Origin: an uncultured Flavobacterium sp.
Lineage (GTDB): Bacteria; Bacteroidota; Bacteroidia; Flavobacteriales; Flavobacteriaceae
DNA: 8,253 nucleotides
Reading direction: 5' to 3'
Assembly (NCBI GenBank): GCA_943912855.1
Contig: CALTVC010000050.1
Coordinates: forward strand, 1-8,253
The position numbers were made by a program, and so were the translations under genes. Positions 1 to 6,149 of this stretch are shown here, one piece after another. Positions within the stretch are counted from its first letter, which is position 1. Each line of letters opens with the position of its first letter. The notes under the pieces were generated by a model. That model saw only the letters and a list, made by a program, of their open reading frames with translations, was not told where the DNA came from and did not search any database.

Positions 1-50
1 CCGCCTGCGCAGATGGTACTGCATTTTGTGGGAGAGTATGTCATCGCCTT
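1..50 (+). rRNA. 5S ribosomal RNA, 3' end (partial)
   Basis: The first ~50 bases match the 3' third of a bacterial 5S rRNA: the loop E/helix IV segment GATGGTACTGC at 12-22, the returning strand GTGGGAGAGTATG at 28-40, and the closing 3' strand TCATCGCC at 41-48 that would pair with the 5' end lying outside the window. The exact 3' end is uncertain by a few bases (about 48-52). It implies that a 16S-23S-5S operon runs into the window from the left on the + strand. A strong terminator follows immediately. Confidence 0.85.
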
Positions 51-57
51 TCTTTTT

Positions 58-92
58 AAAACCCCTTCATCATCGATGAAGGGGTTTTTTGT
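58..92 (+). terminator. Intrinsic terminator of the rRNA operon
   Basis: A perfect 14-bp stem (58-71 paired with 75-88) closes a 3-base loop (ATC) and runs into T-rich sequence (85-90, then 92-96). The A-run on the 5' side makes it potentially active in both directions. It starts within ten bases of the 5S rRNA 3' end, as expected for an rRNA operon terminator, and separates that operon from the FAD oxidoreductase gene. Confidence 0.93.
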
Positions 93-98
93 TTTTGG

Positions 99-119
99 TC
101 TCAATCTGAAGAATTGAGA
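99..119. repeat. Short inverted repeat after the rRNA terminator
   Basis: TCTCAAT at 99-105 and ATTGAGA at 113-119 form a perfect 7-bp inverted repeat around a 7-base loop. T-rich sequence (TTT at 120-122, TTTTTT at 127-132) follows. It may be a back-up terminator for the rRNA operon or an upstream element of the next gene; the sequence alone does not decide. Confidence 0.4.
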
Positions 120-150
120 TTTATCATTTTTTAATCAGCAATTCTATCTA

Positions 151-158
151 TATTTTTG
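151..158 (+). promoter_or_regulatory. Bacteroidota-type -7 element of the FAD oxidoreductase gene
   Basis: TATTTTTG followed by C matches the TAnnTTTG(C) -7 consensus exactly. A clear TTG/TTTG -33 box is not visible at the expected distance; only a T-run at 127-132 lies near there. The element ends five bases before the ATG at 163, so transcription would begin at or almost at the start codon, implying a leaderless or nearly leaderless mRNA. Confidence 0.5.
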
Positions 159-162
159 CTAA

Positions 163-1206
163 ATGAAAGACTTTATCATAGTAGGTGGTCATTTGGCCGG
201 TATTGCATTTGCAGAAACAGCGATTAATAAAGGTAAAACGGTAGTTATAATTACCGATAGTTCCCAAAATTCAAGCCTTGCCGCAGCGGGTGTATACAAT
301 CCTGTGGTGCTGAAACGCATGAAACCTACACAGGATGCCTGGGAACATATTACCTATATGAAGCCTTTCTATGAAGCTTTGGAACAAAAGCTGGAGGTTA
401 AAATTGATCACAAGATTCCATTATATAGAAAATTTGCTTCGGTAGAGGAGCAAAATATGTGGTTTGAAGCCATAGATAATCCCAAACTTGCACCATTTTT
501 ACATCCGGAAATCATCCACGAAAAGTATGAGAGTGTGCCTTCGCTTTTTGGTTTTGGTAAGGTTCTTCACACCGGGTATATTGATACCAATACTTTGATT
601 CAAGCCTATTGGGAATATGCCACCCAAAATGATTTGCTTCTTAATGAAACCTTTGATTATGACTTGTTAGAAATTTATGAAGGTTATGTTTTATACAAAG
701 GTATTCAGGCAAGGCATATTGTTTTTGCTGAAGGTTTCGGAATAAAAAACAATCCATATTTCAGTTATTTACCATTGAATGGTACCAAGGGCGAACTTTT
801 ACTAATAAAAGCTCCCGAGCTTAAATTGCCTATAGGAATTAAGGCAGGATTATTTGTATTGCCTGTGGGAGAAAATTTATATAAAGTTGGCGCCACTTAC
901 GAATGGGAAGATAAAACATCAATTCCTACTGAAGCAGCGAAACAAGAGCTTGTGGAAAAACTGGCAGAAATCATTACCTGCCCTTATGAGATTATAGATC
1001 ATTACGCGGGTGTAAGGCCCACCGTTAAAGACAGGAAACCGCTCATAGGTACACACCATTTACATAAAAATGTTCATTTGCTGAATGGGTTGGGTACACG
1101 TGGGGTAATGCTTGCGCCTTATATGGCTAAGGAATTACTTGAATCTATTGAAACCGGAGTGCCTGTTAAACGCGAAAACAATCTTAACCGTTTCCCTGTT
1201 TCTTAG
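163..1206 (+). CDS. FAD-dependent oxidoreductase (DAO family)
   Basis: A 347-residue flavoprotein of the D-amino-acid-oxidase/glycine-oxidase-like (DAO) superfamily, probably cytosolic: there is no signal peptide and no membrane segment. The N-terminal beta-alpha-beta nucleotide-binding fold is at about residues 3-33, with the dinucleotide motif at 8-13 (GGHLAG) and an acidic residue at the end of strand two (Asp32). The family's C-terminal FAD-binding block is at 283-296 (GVRPTVKDRKPLIG), followed by GLGTRGVMLAP at 309-319. Unusually, His10 sits where GxGxxG normally has its second Gly. The substrate cannot be named; members oxidise amines or amino acids, and I infer only that. The start at 163 puts the nucleotide-binding strand at the very N-terminus, as is typical. 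The 3' end overlaps the opposite-strand DUF983 gene by 23 bp. No Shine-Dalgarno sequence is visible. The family call is secure; the specific reaction is unknown. Confidence 0.9.
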   Translation: MKDFIIVGGHLAGIAFAETAINKGKTVVIITDSSQNSSLAAAGVYNPVVLKRMKPTQDAWEHITYMKPFYEALEQKLEVKIDHKIPLYRKFASVEEQNMWFEAIDNPKLAPFLHPEIIHEKYESVPSLFGFGKVLHTGYIDTNTLIQAYWEYATQNDLLLNETFDYDLLEIYEGYVLYKGIQARHIVFAEGFGIKNNPYFSYLPLNGTKGELLLIKAPELKLPIGIKAGLFVLPVGENLYKVGATYEWEDKTSIPTEAAKQELVEKLAEIITCPYEIIDHYAGVRPTVKDRKPLIGTHHLHKNVHLLNGLGTRGVMLAPYMAKELLESIETGVPVKRENNLNRFPVS

Positions 1207-1582
1207 ATTTCCAATCGGGGTCATAGTGCACAAAAAAGTTTATCCAGATGTTTCGAGATACCCTCATAATAACCGGCATCAGTACAATGAGTGCCACGTT
1301 TATGGCTATAAAAGATGTAAGTAAGCTGGTTTCTAATATGACAAAGGCTAAAACGAAGATGGCAATGCCCAGACCAACGCCCAATCCGTAGCTTACATAC
1401 ATGGCGCCGTAAAAAAACGACGGTTCTATCTTATATCGCTGACCACAATGGCTGCACCGCTCGTGCATTTTGTATACATTTGCCAGGTTGTATGGGTTTT
1501 TATCCTCATACATAGATTCTTCGTGGCAGTGAGGGCACGTACCTTTTAAAATGCTATATAGCTTACTTCCTTTTTTTAACAT
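1184..1582 (-). CDS. DUF983 family zinc-ribbon membrane protein
   Basis: A 132-residue protein recognised as DUF983, a family of unknown function common in Bacteroidota and Alphaproteobacteria. A cytoplasmic-looking N-terminus carries two CxxC knuckles, Cys16/Cys19 (CPHC) and Cys43/Cys46 (CSHC), which would form a zinc ribbon. Two hydrophobic membrane segments follow at about residues 57-82 and 86-106, then a short basic C-terminal tail. The length is normal for the family. It reads away from the ABC-F gene, with 51 bp between the two start codons, and its last 23 bp overlap the 3' end of the FAD oxidoreductase gene on the other strand. No separate terminator is visible, so its transcript probably runs antisense into that gene. 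Its role is not established; zinc binding is inferred from the Cys pattern. Confidence 0.88.
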   Translation of the reverse strand: MLKKGSKLYSILKGTCPHCHEESMYEDKNPYNLANVYKMHERCSHCGQRYKIEPSFFYGAMYVSYGLGVGLGIAIFVLAFVILETSLLTSFIAINVALIVLMPVIMRVSRNIWINFFVHYDPDWKSKKQGNG

Positions 1583-1593
1583 TGCAAAAGCTT

Positions 1594-1601
1594 TACCTTT
1601 G
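1594..1601 (+). promoter_or_regulatory. -7 element of the ABC-F gene
   Basis: TACCTTTG followed by C matches TAnnTTTG(C) and lies 32 bases before the ABC-F start codon, giving an expected 5' leader of roughly 25-28 bases. The -33 region near 1570-1575 is only a T-run, so the box is weak. The element lies within an inverted repeat (TGCAAA at 1583-1588, TTTGCA at 1598-1603). Confidence 0.6.
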
Positions 1602-1604
1602 CAC

Positions 1605-1612
1605 CAAATTTA
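1605..1612 (-). promoter_or_regulatory. -7 element of the DUF983 gene
   Basis: Read on the minus strand this is TAAATTTG, an exact TAnnTTTG match, 22 bases upstream of the DUF983 ATG at 1582. No convincing -33 box is visible; it would fall around the ABC-F start codon. Only three bases separate it from the oppositely directed -7 element of the ABC-F gene. Confidence 0.5.
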
Positions 1613-1633
1613 CGACTATAAAGCGTTCATCTA

Positions 1634-3544
1634 ATGCTAAACATACACAATTTATCGGTTTCTTTCGGAGGAACATATTTGTTTGAAGAAGTAACCTTCC
1701 GTCTGGGAGCCGGCGACCGCGTAGGTCTTGTAGGTAAAAACGGAGCGGGAAAATCAACCATGCTTAAAATACTTTCGGGTGATATTAAACCAGATTCTGG
1801 TGTTATTGCTACCGAAAAGGAAGTCCGCTTGGGTTTCCTGCGCCAGGACATTGATTTTATTCCGGGACGTACTGTTCTTGATGAAGCTTACCAGGCGTTT
1901 GTAGACATTAAAGAAGTTGAAGGCAAGCTGGAAGATATAAATCATCAGCTGGTTACCCGTACCGATTATGAAAGTGAATCTTACTCAAAACTTATAGAAG
2001 ACCTTGGTGATTATACCCATCGTTACGAAATCCTGGGTGGGTACAACTACGTAGGTGATACCGAAAAGATATTGCTGGGTCTTGGTTTTAAACGTGAGGA
2101 TTTTGATAAACTAACCGATACCTTTTCGGGTGGATGGCGTATGCGTATAGAGCTTGCCAAGCTACTGCTTCAGGCCAATGACGTACTGTTGCTGGATGAA
2201 CCTACCAACCACCTTGATATAGAAAGTATCATTTGGCTGGAATCATTCCTTAAAACCTATCCGGGGGTAGTGGTTATTGTATCGCACGATAAAATGTTCC
2301 TGGATAACGTAACCAACCGTACCATTGAGATATCATTAGGAAAAGCTTATGATTTTGCCAAACCGTATTCTGAATATCTTATCCTTCGTGAGGAAATTCG
2401 AGAAAAACAACTGGCTACGCAAAAGAACCAACAGAAAAGCATAGAGCATACCGAGAAGCTGATTGAAAAGTTTCGTGCCAAAGCCAGTAAAGCTTCCATG
2501 GCGCAGTCGCTTATCAAAAAGCTTGATAAAGTAGAGCGTATTGAGGTAGACGAAGACGATAATTCTGTAATGGCTATTTCGTTCCCGGTATCGCAAACAC
2601 CGGGTAGGGTAGTGGTAGAGGCTGAGCACGTTACCAAAAGTTATGGCGATAAGCTGATATTTAAAGACCTGAACCTGCTTGTAGAACGCGGAAGCAAAAT
2701 TGCTTTTGTGGGGCAAAACGGTCAGGGTAAGTCTACTTTTGTGAAGGCTATTGTAGATGAAATTGATTATACCGGTACCATAAAACTTGGGCATAACGTG
2801 CAACTTGGTTACTTCGCACAAAGCCAGGCAGAGCATCTTGACGGTGAAATCACGCTGCTTGAAACCATGGAAAATGCCGCTACGGATACCAACCGTATGA
2901 AGGTGCGCGATATGCTTGGAGCCTTCCTGTTCCGTGGTGATGATGTAGAGAAGAAGGTAAAAGTACTTTCGGGTGGGGAACGTAACCGCCTTGCGCTTTG
3001 TAAGCTGTTATTGCAGCCTATAAACGTACTGGTAATGGATGAACCTACCAACCACCTTGATATTAAGTCGAAAAACGTACTGAAAGCGGCGTTACAGAAA
3101 TATGAGGGTACCCTGCTTATTGTAAGTCACGACAGGGATTTCCTACAGGGTATGGGTAACATAGTATACGAGTTTAAAGACCAGAAGATACGCGAGTACC
3201 TAGGTGATATAAACTTCTATCTGGAGCAACGCAACATGCAAAATATGCGTGAGGTGGAAAAACGCGATGTAGTAGCCCCTGTTGCCAAACAGGACAAACC
3301 TAAGCAGCAAAATTCCGAAGAACAGAAGAAAGCCAAAGCACTACAAAATAAACTGAGCAAGATAGAAAGCCAGATTCAGCAACTTGAAGGTGAGATTAAG
3401 AAAGACGATAAGGCACTTGCAGAACATCCTGAAAAGCTGATGGCAGATGCCTCGTTCTTTACGGCTTACGAGAAAAAGAAAAAAGACCTGGATGCCCTGA
3501 TGGTTGATTGGGAAACTGTTCAGGAAGAAATAGAAAACGCATAG
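1634..3544 (+). CDS. ABC-F family ATPase, YheS/ABCF3-like
   Basis: A 636-residue soluble tandem ATPase of the ABC-F class, whose members bind the ribosomal E site and affect translation or rescue stalled ribosomes rather than transport. Domain one has Walker A at 34-42 (GKNGAGKST), signature FSGGWRMR at 164-171, Walker B with catalytic Glu189 at 184-190, and switch His218. The inter-domain linker at about 250-320 has the basic FRAKASKA segment that contacts P-site tRNA in this family. Domain two has Walker A at 360-368 (GQNGQGKST), signature LSGGERNR at 445-452, and Walker B with Glu470 at 465-471. Both sites look intact. A charged C-terminal coiled coil spans about 561-636. The SGGWRMR signature, linker sequence and length resemble E. 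coli YheS more than EttA or Uup. It has its own promoter and ends at a bidirectional terminator shared with gpmI. An antibiotic-resistance role is possible in the family but nothing here suggests it. Confidence 0.96.
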   Translation: MLNIHNLSVSFGGTYLFEEVTFRLGAGDRVGLVGKNGAGKSTMLKILSGDIKPDSGVIATEKEVRLGFLRQDIDFIPGRTVLDEAYQAFVDIKEVEGKLEDINHQLVTRTDYESESYSKLIEDLGDYTHRYEILGGYNYVGDTEKILLGLGFKREDFDKLTDTFSGGWRMRIELAKLLLQANDVLLLDEPTNHLDIESIIWLESFLKTYPGVVVIVSHDKMFLDNVTNRTIEISLGKAYDFAKPYSEYLILREEIREKQLATQKNQQKSIEHTEKLIEKFRAKASKASMAQSLIKKLDKVERIEVDEDDNSVMAISFPVSQTPGRVVVEAEHVTKSYGDKLIFKDLNLLVERGSKIAFVGQNGQGKSTFVKAIVDEIDYTGTIKLGHNVQLGYFAQSQAEHLDGEITLLETMENAATDTNRMKVRDMLGAFLFRGDDVEKKVKVLSGGERNRLALCKLLLQPINVLVMDEPTNHLDIKSKNVLKAALQKYEGTLLIVSHDRDFLQGMGNIVYEFKDQKIREYLGDINFYLEQRNMQNMREVEKRDVVAPVAKQDKPKQQNSEEQKKAKALQNKLSKIESQIQQLEGEIKKDDKALAEHPEKLMADASFFTAYEKKKKDLDALMVDWETVQEEIENA

Positions 3545-3560
3545 TACTATGCTATAAAGT

Positions 3561-3596
3561 AAAACCCCGCTTGTTAAAGACGGGGTTTTCTGTTTT
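3561..3596. terminator. Bidirectional terminator between ABC-F and gpmI
   Basis: AAAACCCCG at 3561-3569 and CGGGGTTTT at 3581-3589 form a perfect 9-bp stem with an 11-base loop. The + strand continues with CTGTTTTA and the minus strand with ACTTTATA, so both converging transcripts meet a T-tract. It lies 17 bases after the ABC-F stop codon and 22 bases past the gpmI stop codon. Confidence 0.92.
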
Positions 3597-3610
3597 ATAC
3601 AAGTTGCGGA

Positions 3611-5128
3611 TTATACAAGCGGATGCCTTGTCATGGCAGCAGGCTGCTCTATGCCCATCAGTTTAAGGATGGTTGGGGCTATGTCGCCAAGTACGCCATC
3701 GTGTACTACTTTAATATCATTGTCTACCACAACAAACGGAACCGGGTTGGTGGTATGCGCCGTGTTAGGGCTTCCGTCAGGGTTTATCATAGTTTCGCAG
3801 TTACCGTGGTCGGCAATTACAAGGGTAGTGTAGCCGTGCTCAAGAGCAGTTTCTATAACTTCTTTGGCACAAACATCTACGGCTTCTACGGCTTTAACGG
3901 CGGCTTCAAAAACACCGGTGTGTCCTACCATGTCGCCATTGGCAAAGTTAAGGCATACAAAGTCTACCTCTTCTTTTTTCAGTTCTTCCACGAGCGCGTC
4001 TTTCAGTTCAAAGGCGCTCATCTCAGGCTGAAGGTCGTACGTAGCTACCTTTGGTGAGTTGCGCAGTATACGTGATTCCCCTTCAAAAGGCTCTTCACGA
4101 CCTCCTGAAAAGAAGAAGGTAACGTGCGGATATTTCTCAGTTTCGGCAATACGTATTTGTTTTTTGCCTGCTTTACTTACTACTTCACCCAGTGTTTCGG
4201 TAAGGTTATCCTTATCGTAAATCACGTGGATGCCATTAAAGCTGTCGTCATAGTTTGTCATTGTAACAAAATACAGCGGTAGTTTGTGCATGTTTTGCTC
4301 ATGAATGTCAAACTGGGTAAGTGCTTCTGTAAGCTGGCGGCCCCTGTCTGTACGGAAGTTGAAGAAAATAACAACATCGTCAGGAGAAATAACAGCAAGC
4401 GGCGTTTGTCCGTCTTCGGTCATAGCTATTGGCTGTATGAACTCATCGGTAACACCTTCTGCATAGCTCTGCTTAATGCTTTCTACAGCATTGGTGCTTG
4501 GGGTTCCCTGTCCGTGTACCAGCAGGTCGTAAGCAAGTTTTACACGTTCCCAGCGCTTATCGCGATCCATAGCGTAGTAACGGCCTATAAGACTGGCAAG
4601 TTTTGCCGGGGTACCTTTAATAAAGTTTTCAAGGTCGGCTATAAACGCCGCGCCTGATTTAGGGTCTACGTCACGACCATCGGTAAAGGCGTGGATAAAC
4701 ACATCGTTTACACCCGCGTCTTTAGCAGCGGTAACCAGTCCTTTAACGTGGTTAATGTGCGAGTGCACCCCACCATCTGAAACAAGACCCAGTAGGTGTA
4801 CTTTCTTATTGTGTGCTTTGGCGTAAGCGAAAGCTTCGGCAAGAGCAGGTTCTTTTTCTATGCTTTTGTCTTCTACGGCAAGGTTTATCCTTACAAGGTC
4901 CTGGTAAACAATGCGTCCGGCACCAAGGTTCATGTGGCCTACTTCGCTGTTACCCATTTGTCCTTCAGGTAATCCCACGTTTAGTCCGTCAGTGCGCAGG
5001 GTAGCGTGAGGGAAACGTGATGAAAGGCCATTGATAAACGGAATGTTTGCATTGTCCGGTGCAGATACTTTTGGGTCAGGAGAAATTCCCCAGCCGTCAA
5101 GTATCATTAAGATAACTTTTTTATTCAT
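3611..5128 (-). CDS. gpmI: 2,3-bisphosphoglycerate-independent phosphoglycerate mutase
   Basis: Interconverts 3- and 2-phosphoglycerate in glycolysis and gluconeogenesis using two Mn2+ ions and a phosphoserine intermediate; cytosolic and monomeric in characterised members. All 505 residues fit the family, whose usual length is about 510. The N-terminal metal ligand is Asp11 (ILDGWG). The catalytic serine is Ser61 in MGNSEVGH. The substrate-binding block HAFTDGRDVDPKSG is at 147-160, with RYYAMDRD at 183-190 and FRTDRGR at 258-264. The second metal cluster is Asp399/His403 (NGDMVGHTG), Asp440/His441 (ADHGN) and His458. These match the known ligands of the Geobacillus enzyme with small offsets, so the enzyme should be active. 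The ATG at 5128 gives the canonical short N-terminus. Upstream on the minus strand a near-match to the -7 box (TAACTTTA, 5185-5192) is the best promoter candidate but is weak. The gene converges on the ABC-F gene across a shared terminator. Confidence 0.98.
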   Translation of the reverse strand: MNKKVILMILDGWGISPDPKVSAPDNANIPFINGLSSRFPHATLRTDGLNVGLPEGQMGNSEVGHMNLGAGRIVYQDLVRINLAVEDKSIEKEPALAEAFAYAKAHNKKVHLLGLVSDGGVHSHINHVKGLVTAAKDAGVNDVFIHAFTDGRDVDPKSGAAFIADLENFIKGTPAKLASLIGRYYAMDRDKRWERVKLAYDLLVHGQGTPSTNAVESIKQSYAEGVTDEFIQPIAMTEDGQTPLAVISPDDVVIFFNFRTDRGRQLTEALTQFDIHEQNMHKLPLYFVTMTNYDDSFNGIHVIYDKDNLTETLGEVVSKAGKKQIRIAETEKYPHVTFFFSGGREEPFEGESRILRNSPKVATYDLQPEMSAFELKDALVEELKKEEVDFVCLNFANGDMVGHTGVFEAAVKAVEAVDVCAKEVIETALEHGYTTLVIADHGNCETMINPDGSPNTAHTTNPVPFVVVDNDIKVVHDGVLGDIAPTILKLMGIEQPAAMTRHPLV

Positions 5129-5453
5129 CTTCAGTCAATTATGTGTCTTAGAAATGTGTGTGGTAATAGTACCAATCCAAGCCCTAAAGTTAAGGTTTTT
5201 TGGGCGAATGTGTGGGTATGGAAAAATTAAGTTTAAATGAAGACTTAAAAAAATATTAAAATATTTTTACTTCATAATACTAAAAGGCAAGGTTGTTGCG
5301 TTACCATAACGGATTATGATATGAACGGCACAGGCATGACGTCCCTGCCAAATGAAAATGTTAAATTATTGATTTTAACACAGTTGCTTTTTGGAAGTTA
5401 AGTTTTTCTTAACGTAATTAGCGCCCTGGTTAAATGAAAACAATGAAGTTCTG
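5129..5453. other. Divergent intergenic region between gpmI and the YkuD_2 gene
   Basis: These 325 bases must hold the promoters of both flanking genes, but no perfect TAnnTTTG box is visible for either. Contents: an imperfect minus-strand -7 candidate at 5185-5192; an all-AT inverted repeat at 5249-5268 (AAAAATAT, 4-base loop, ATATTTTT); a GC-richer patch at about 5285-5355 containing a 26-codon + strand ORF (5321-5401); and a perfect inverted repeat at 5397-5413. The 26-codon ORF extends upstream without a stop to 5249 but has no other ATG. I recognise no RNA family or protein in this stretch. Confidence 0.5.
5397..5413. repeat. Inverted repeat upstream of the YkuD_2 gene
   Basis: GTTAAG (5397-5402) and CTTAAC (5408-5413) form a perfect 6-bp inverted repeat around TTTTT. 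It contains the stop codon of the 26-codon upstream ORF and lies 40 bases before the annotated start at 5454. It could be an operator or a small hairpin; it has no following T-tract, so it is unlikely to be a terminator. Confidence 0.4.
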
Positions 5454-6149
5454 ATGGGTTACACTTTTTTTACGTCTGTTTTATTTTTGATTTATTCTTT
5501 TAATGGCTCTACGCCCAAAAATGACACTCCCGTAACAGCTGCCGCTGAAACGACAACAGGTTCCACTACGGAAATTCTGTATAACACAATCAGTTCCCAT
5601 TCGGCTTCCATGCCTACTTTAGATTGTTTTGAAAAAGCTGTAACAGGCTACAACAAACTAAAAAGCGAAGGGAAAATCAAAAAAGACTTACTTACGGTAA
5701 TTGATTTTACCAAATCATCTAACACCAAACGCCTGTGGATTATAGATATGGAAACACAGGAAGTAGTGCTTAACACTCTTGTAGCACACGGTCGTAACAG
5801 TGGTGATGAGTTTGCCGATAACTTTAGCAATACAAACAGCTCATATATGAGCAGCCTTGGTTTTTATGCTACCGGCGAAATTTATAACGGCAAGCACGGC
5901 AGTTCTCTGAAACTGGACGGACTTGAAAGCGGTCTTAACAGCAACGCCCGTACAAGGGGAGTGGTTATGCACGCTGCTGATTATGTGAGTGAGGCTTTTA
6001 TAAAAGCGCACCACAGGCTGGGTCGTAGTCAGGGATGCCCTGCGCTACCACAGGAAATAACCCAAAAAGTTATAAGCCTGCTAAAAGGTAAATCATGCCT
6101 TTTTATTTACCACCGCTCTTATGACCACAAGTCAAAGATCTTGTCTTAG
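5454..6149 (+). CDS. L,D-transpeptidase catalytic-domain protein (YkuD_2 family)
   Basis: A 231-residue exported protein with a C-terminal YkuD_2 (PF13645-type) domain, related to the L,D-transpeptidases that cross-link or modify peptidoglycan outside the cytoplasmic membrane. The N-terminal hydrophobic stretch at about 4-16 resembles a signal peptide, but its n-region lacks Lys/Arg. A Ser/Thr-rich linker covers about 24-55, and the catalytic domain about 80-222. Its motifs are HGRNSG at 112-117, VMHAADY at 171-177 with His173, and GRSQGCPALP at 190-199 with the likely nucleophile Cys195. The start is uncertain: an upstream ATG at 5434 opens a six-codon frame rich in Lys whose TGA overlaps this ATG as TGATG, so the true N-terminus may have been altered by a one-base change. 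The last 18 bp overlap the 3' end of the opposing YcbB-type gene. Family call strong; exact substrate unknown. Confidence 0.88.
   Translation: MGYTFFTSVLFLIYSFNGSTPKNDTPVTAAAETTTGSTTEILYNTISSHSASMPTLDCFEKAVTGYNKLKSEGKIKKDLLTVIDFTKSSNTKRLWIIDMETQEVVLNTLVAHGRNSGDEFADNFSNTNSSYMSSLGFYATGEIYNGKHGSSLKLDGLESGLNSNARTRGVVMHAADYVSEAFIKAHHRLGRSQGCPALPQEITQKVISLLKGKSCLFIYHRSYDHKSKILS

Noticed and set aside
2336..2836. 166-codon minus-strand open frame inside the ABC-F gene
   Set aside because: It lies wholly antisense to conserved ABC-F coding sequence and its translation shows no recognisable domain; a shadow of the real gene.
3623..4057. 144-codon + strand open frame inside gpmI
   Set aside because: Antisense to a fully conserved enzyme, with low-complexity aromatic-rich translation and no recognisable motif.
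4286..4657. 123-codon + strand open frame inside gpmI
   Set aside because: Same reason: entirely within gpmI on the opposite strand, without promoter or domain evidence.
5249..5268. All-AT inverted repeat as a terminator
   Set aside because: No GC in the stem and no gene ends nearby; both flanking genes start away from it.
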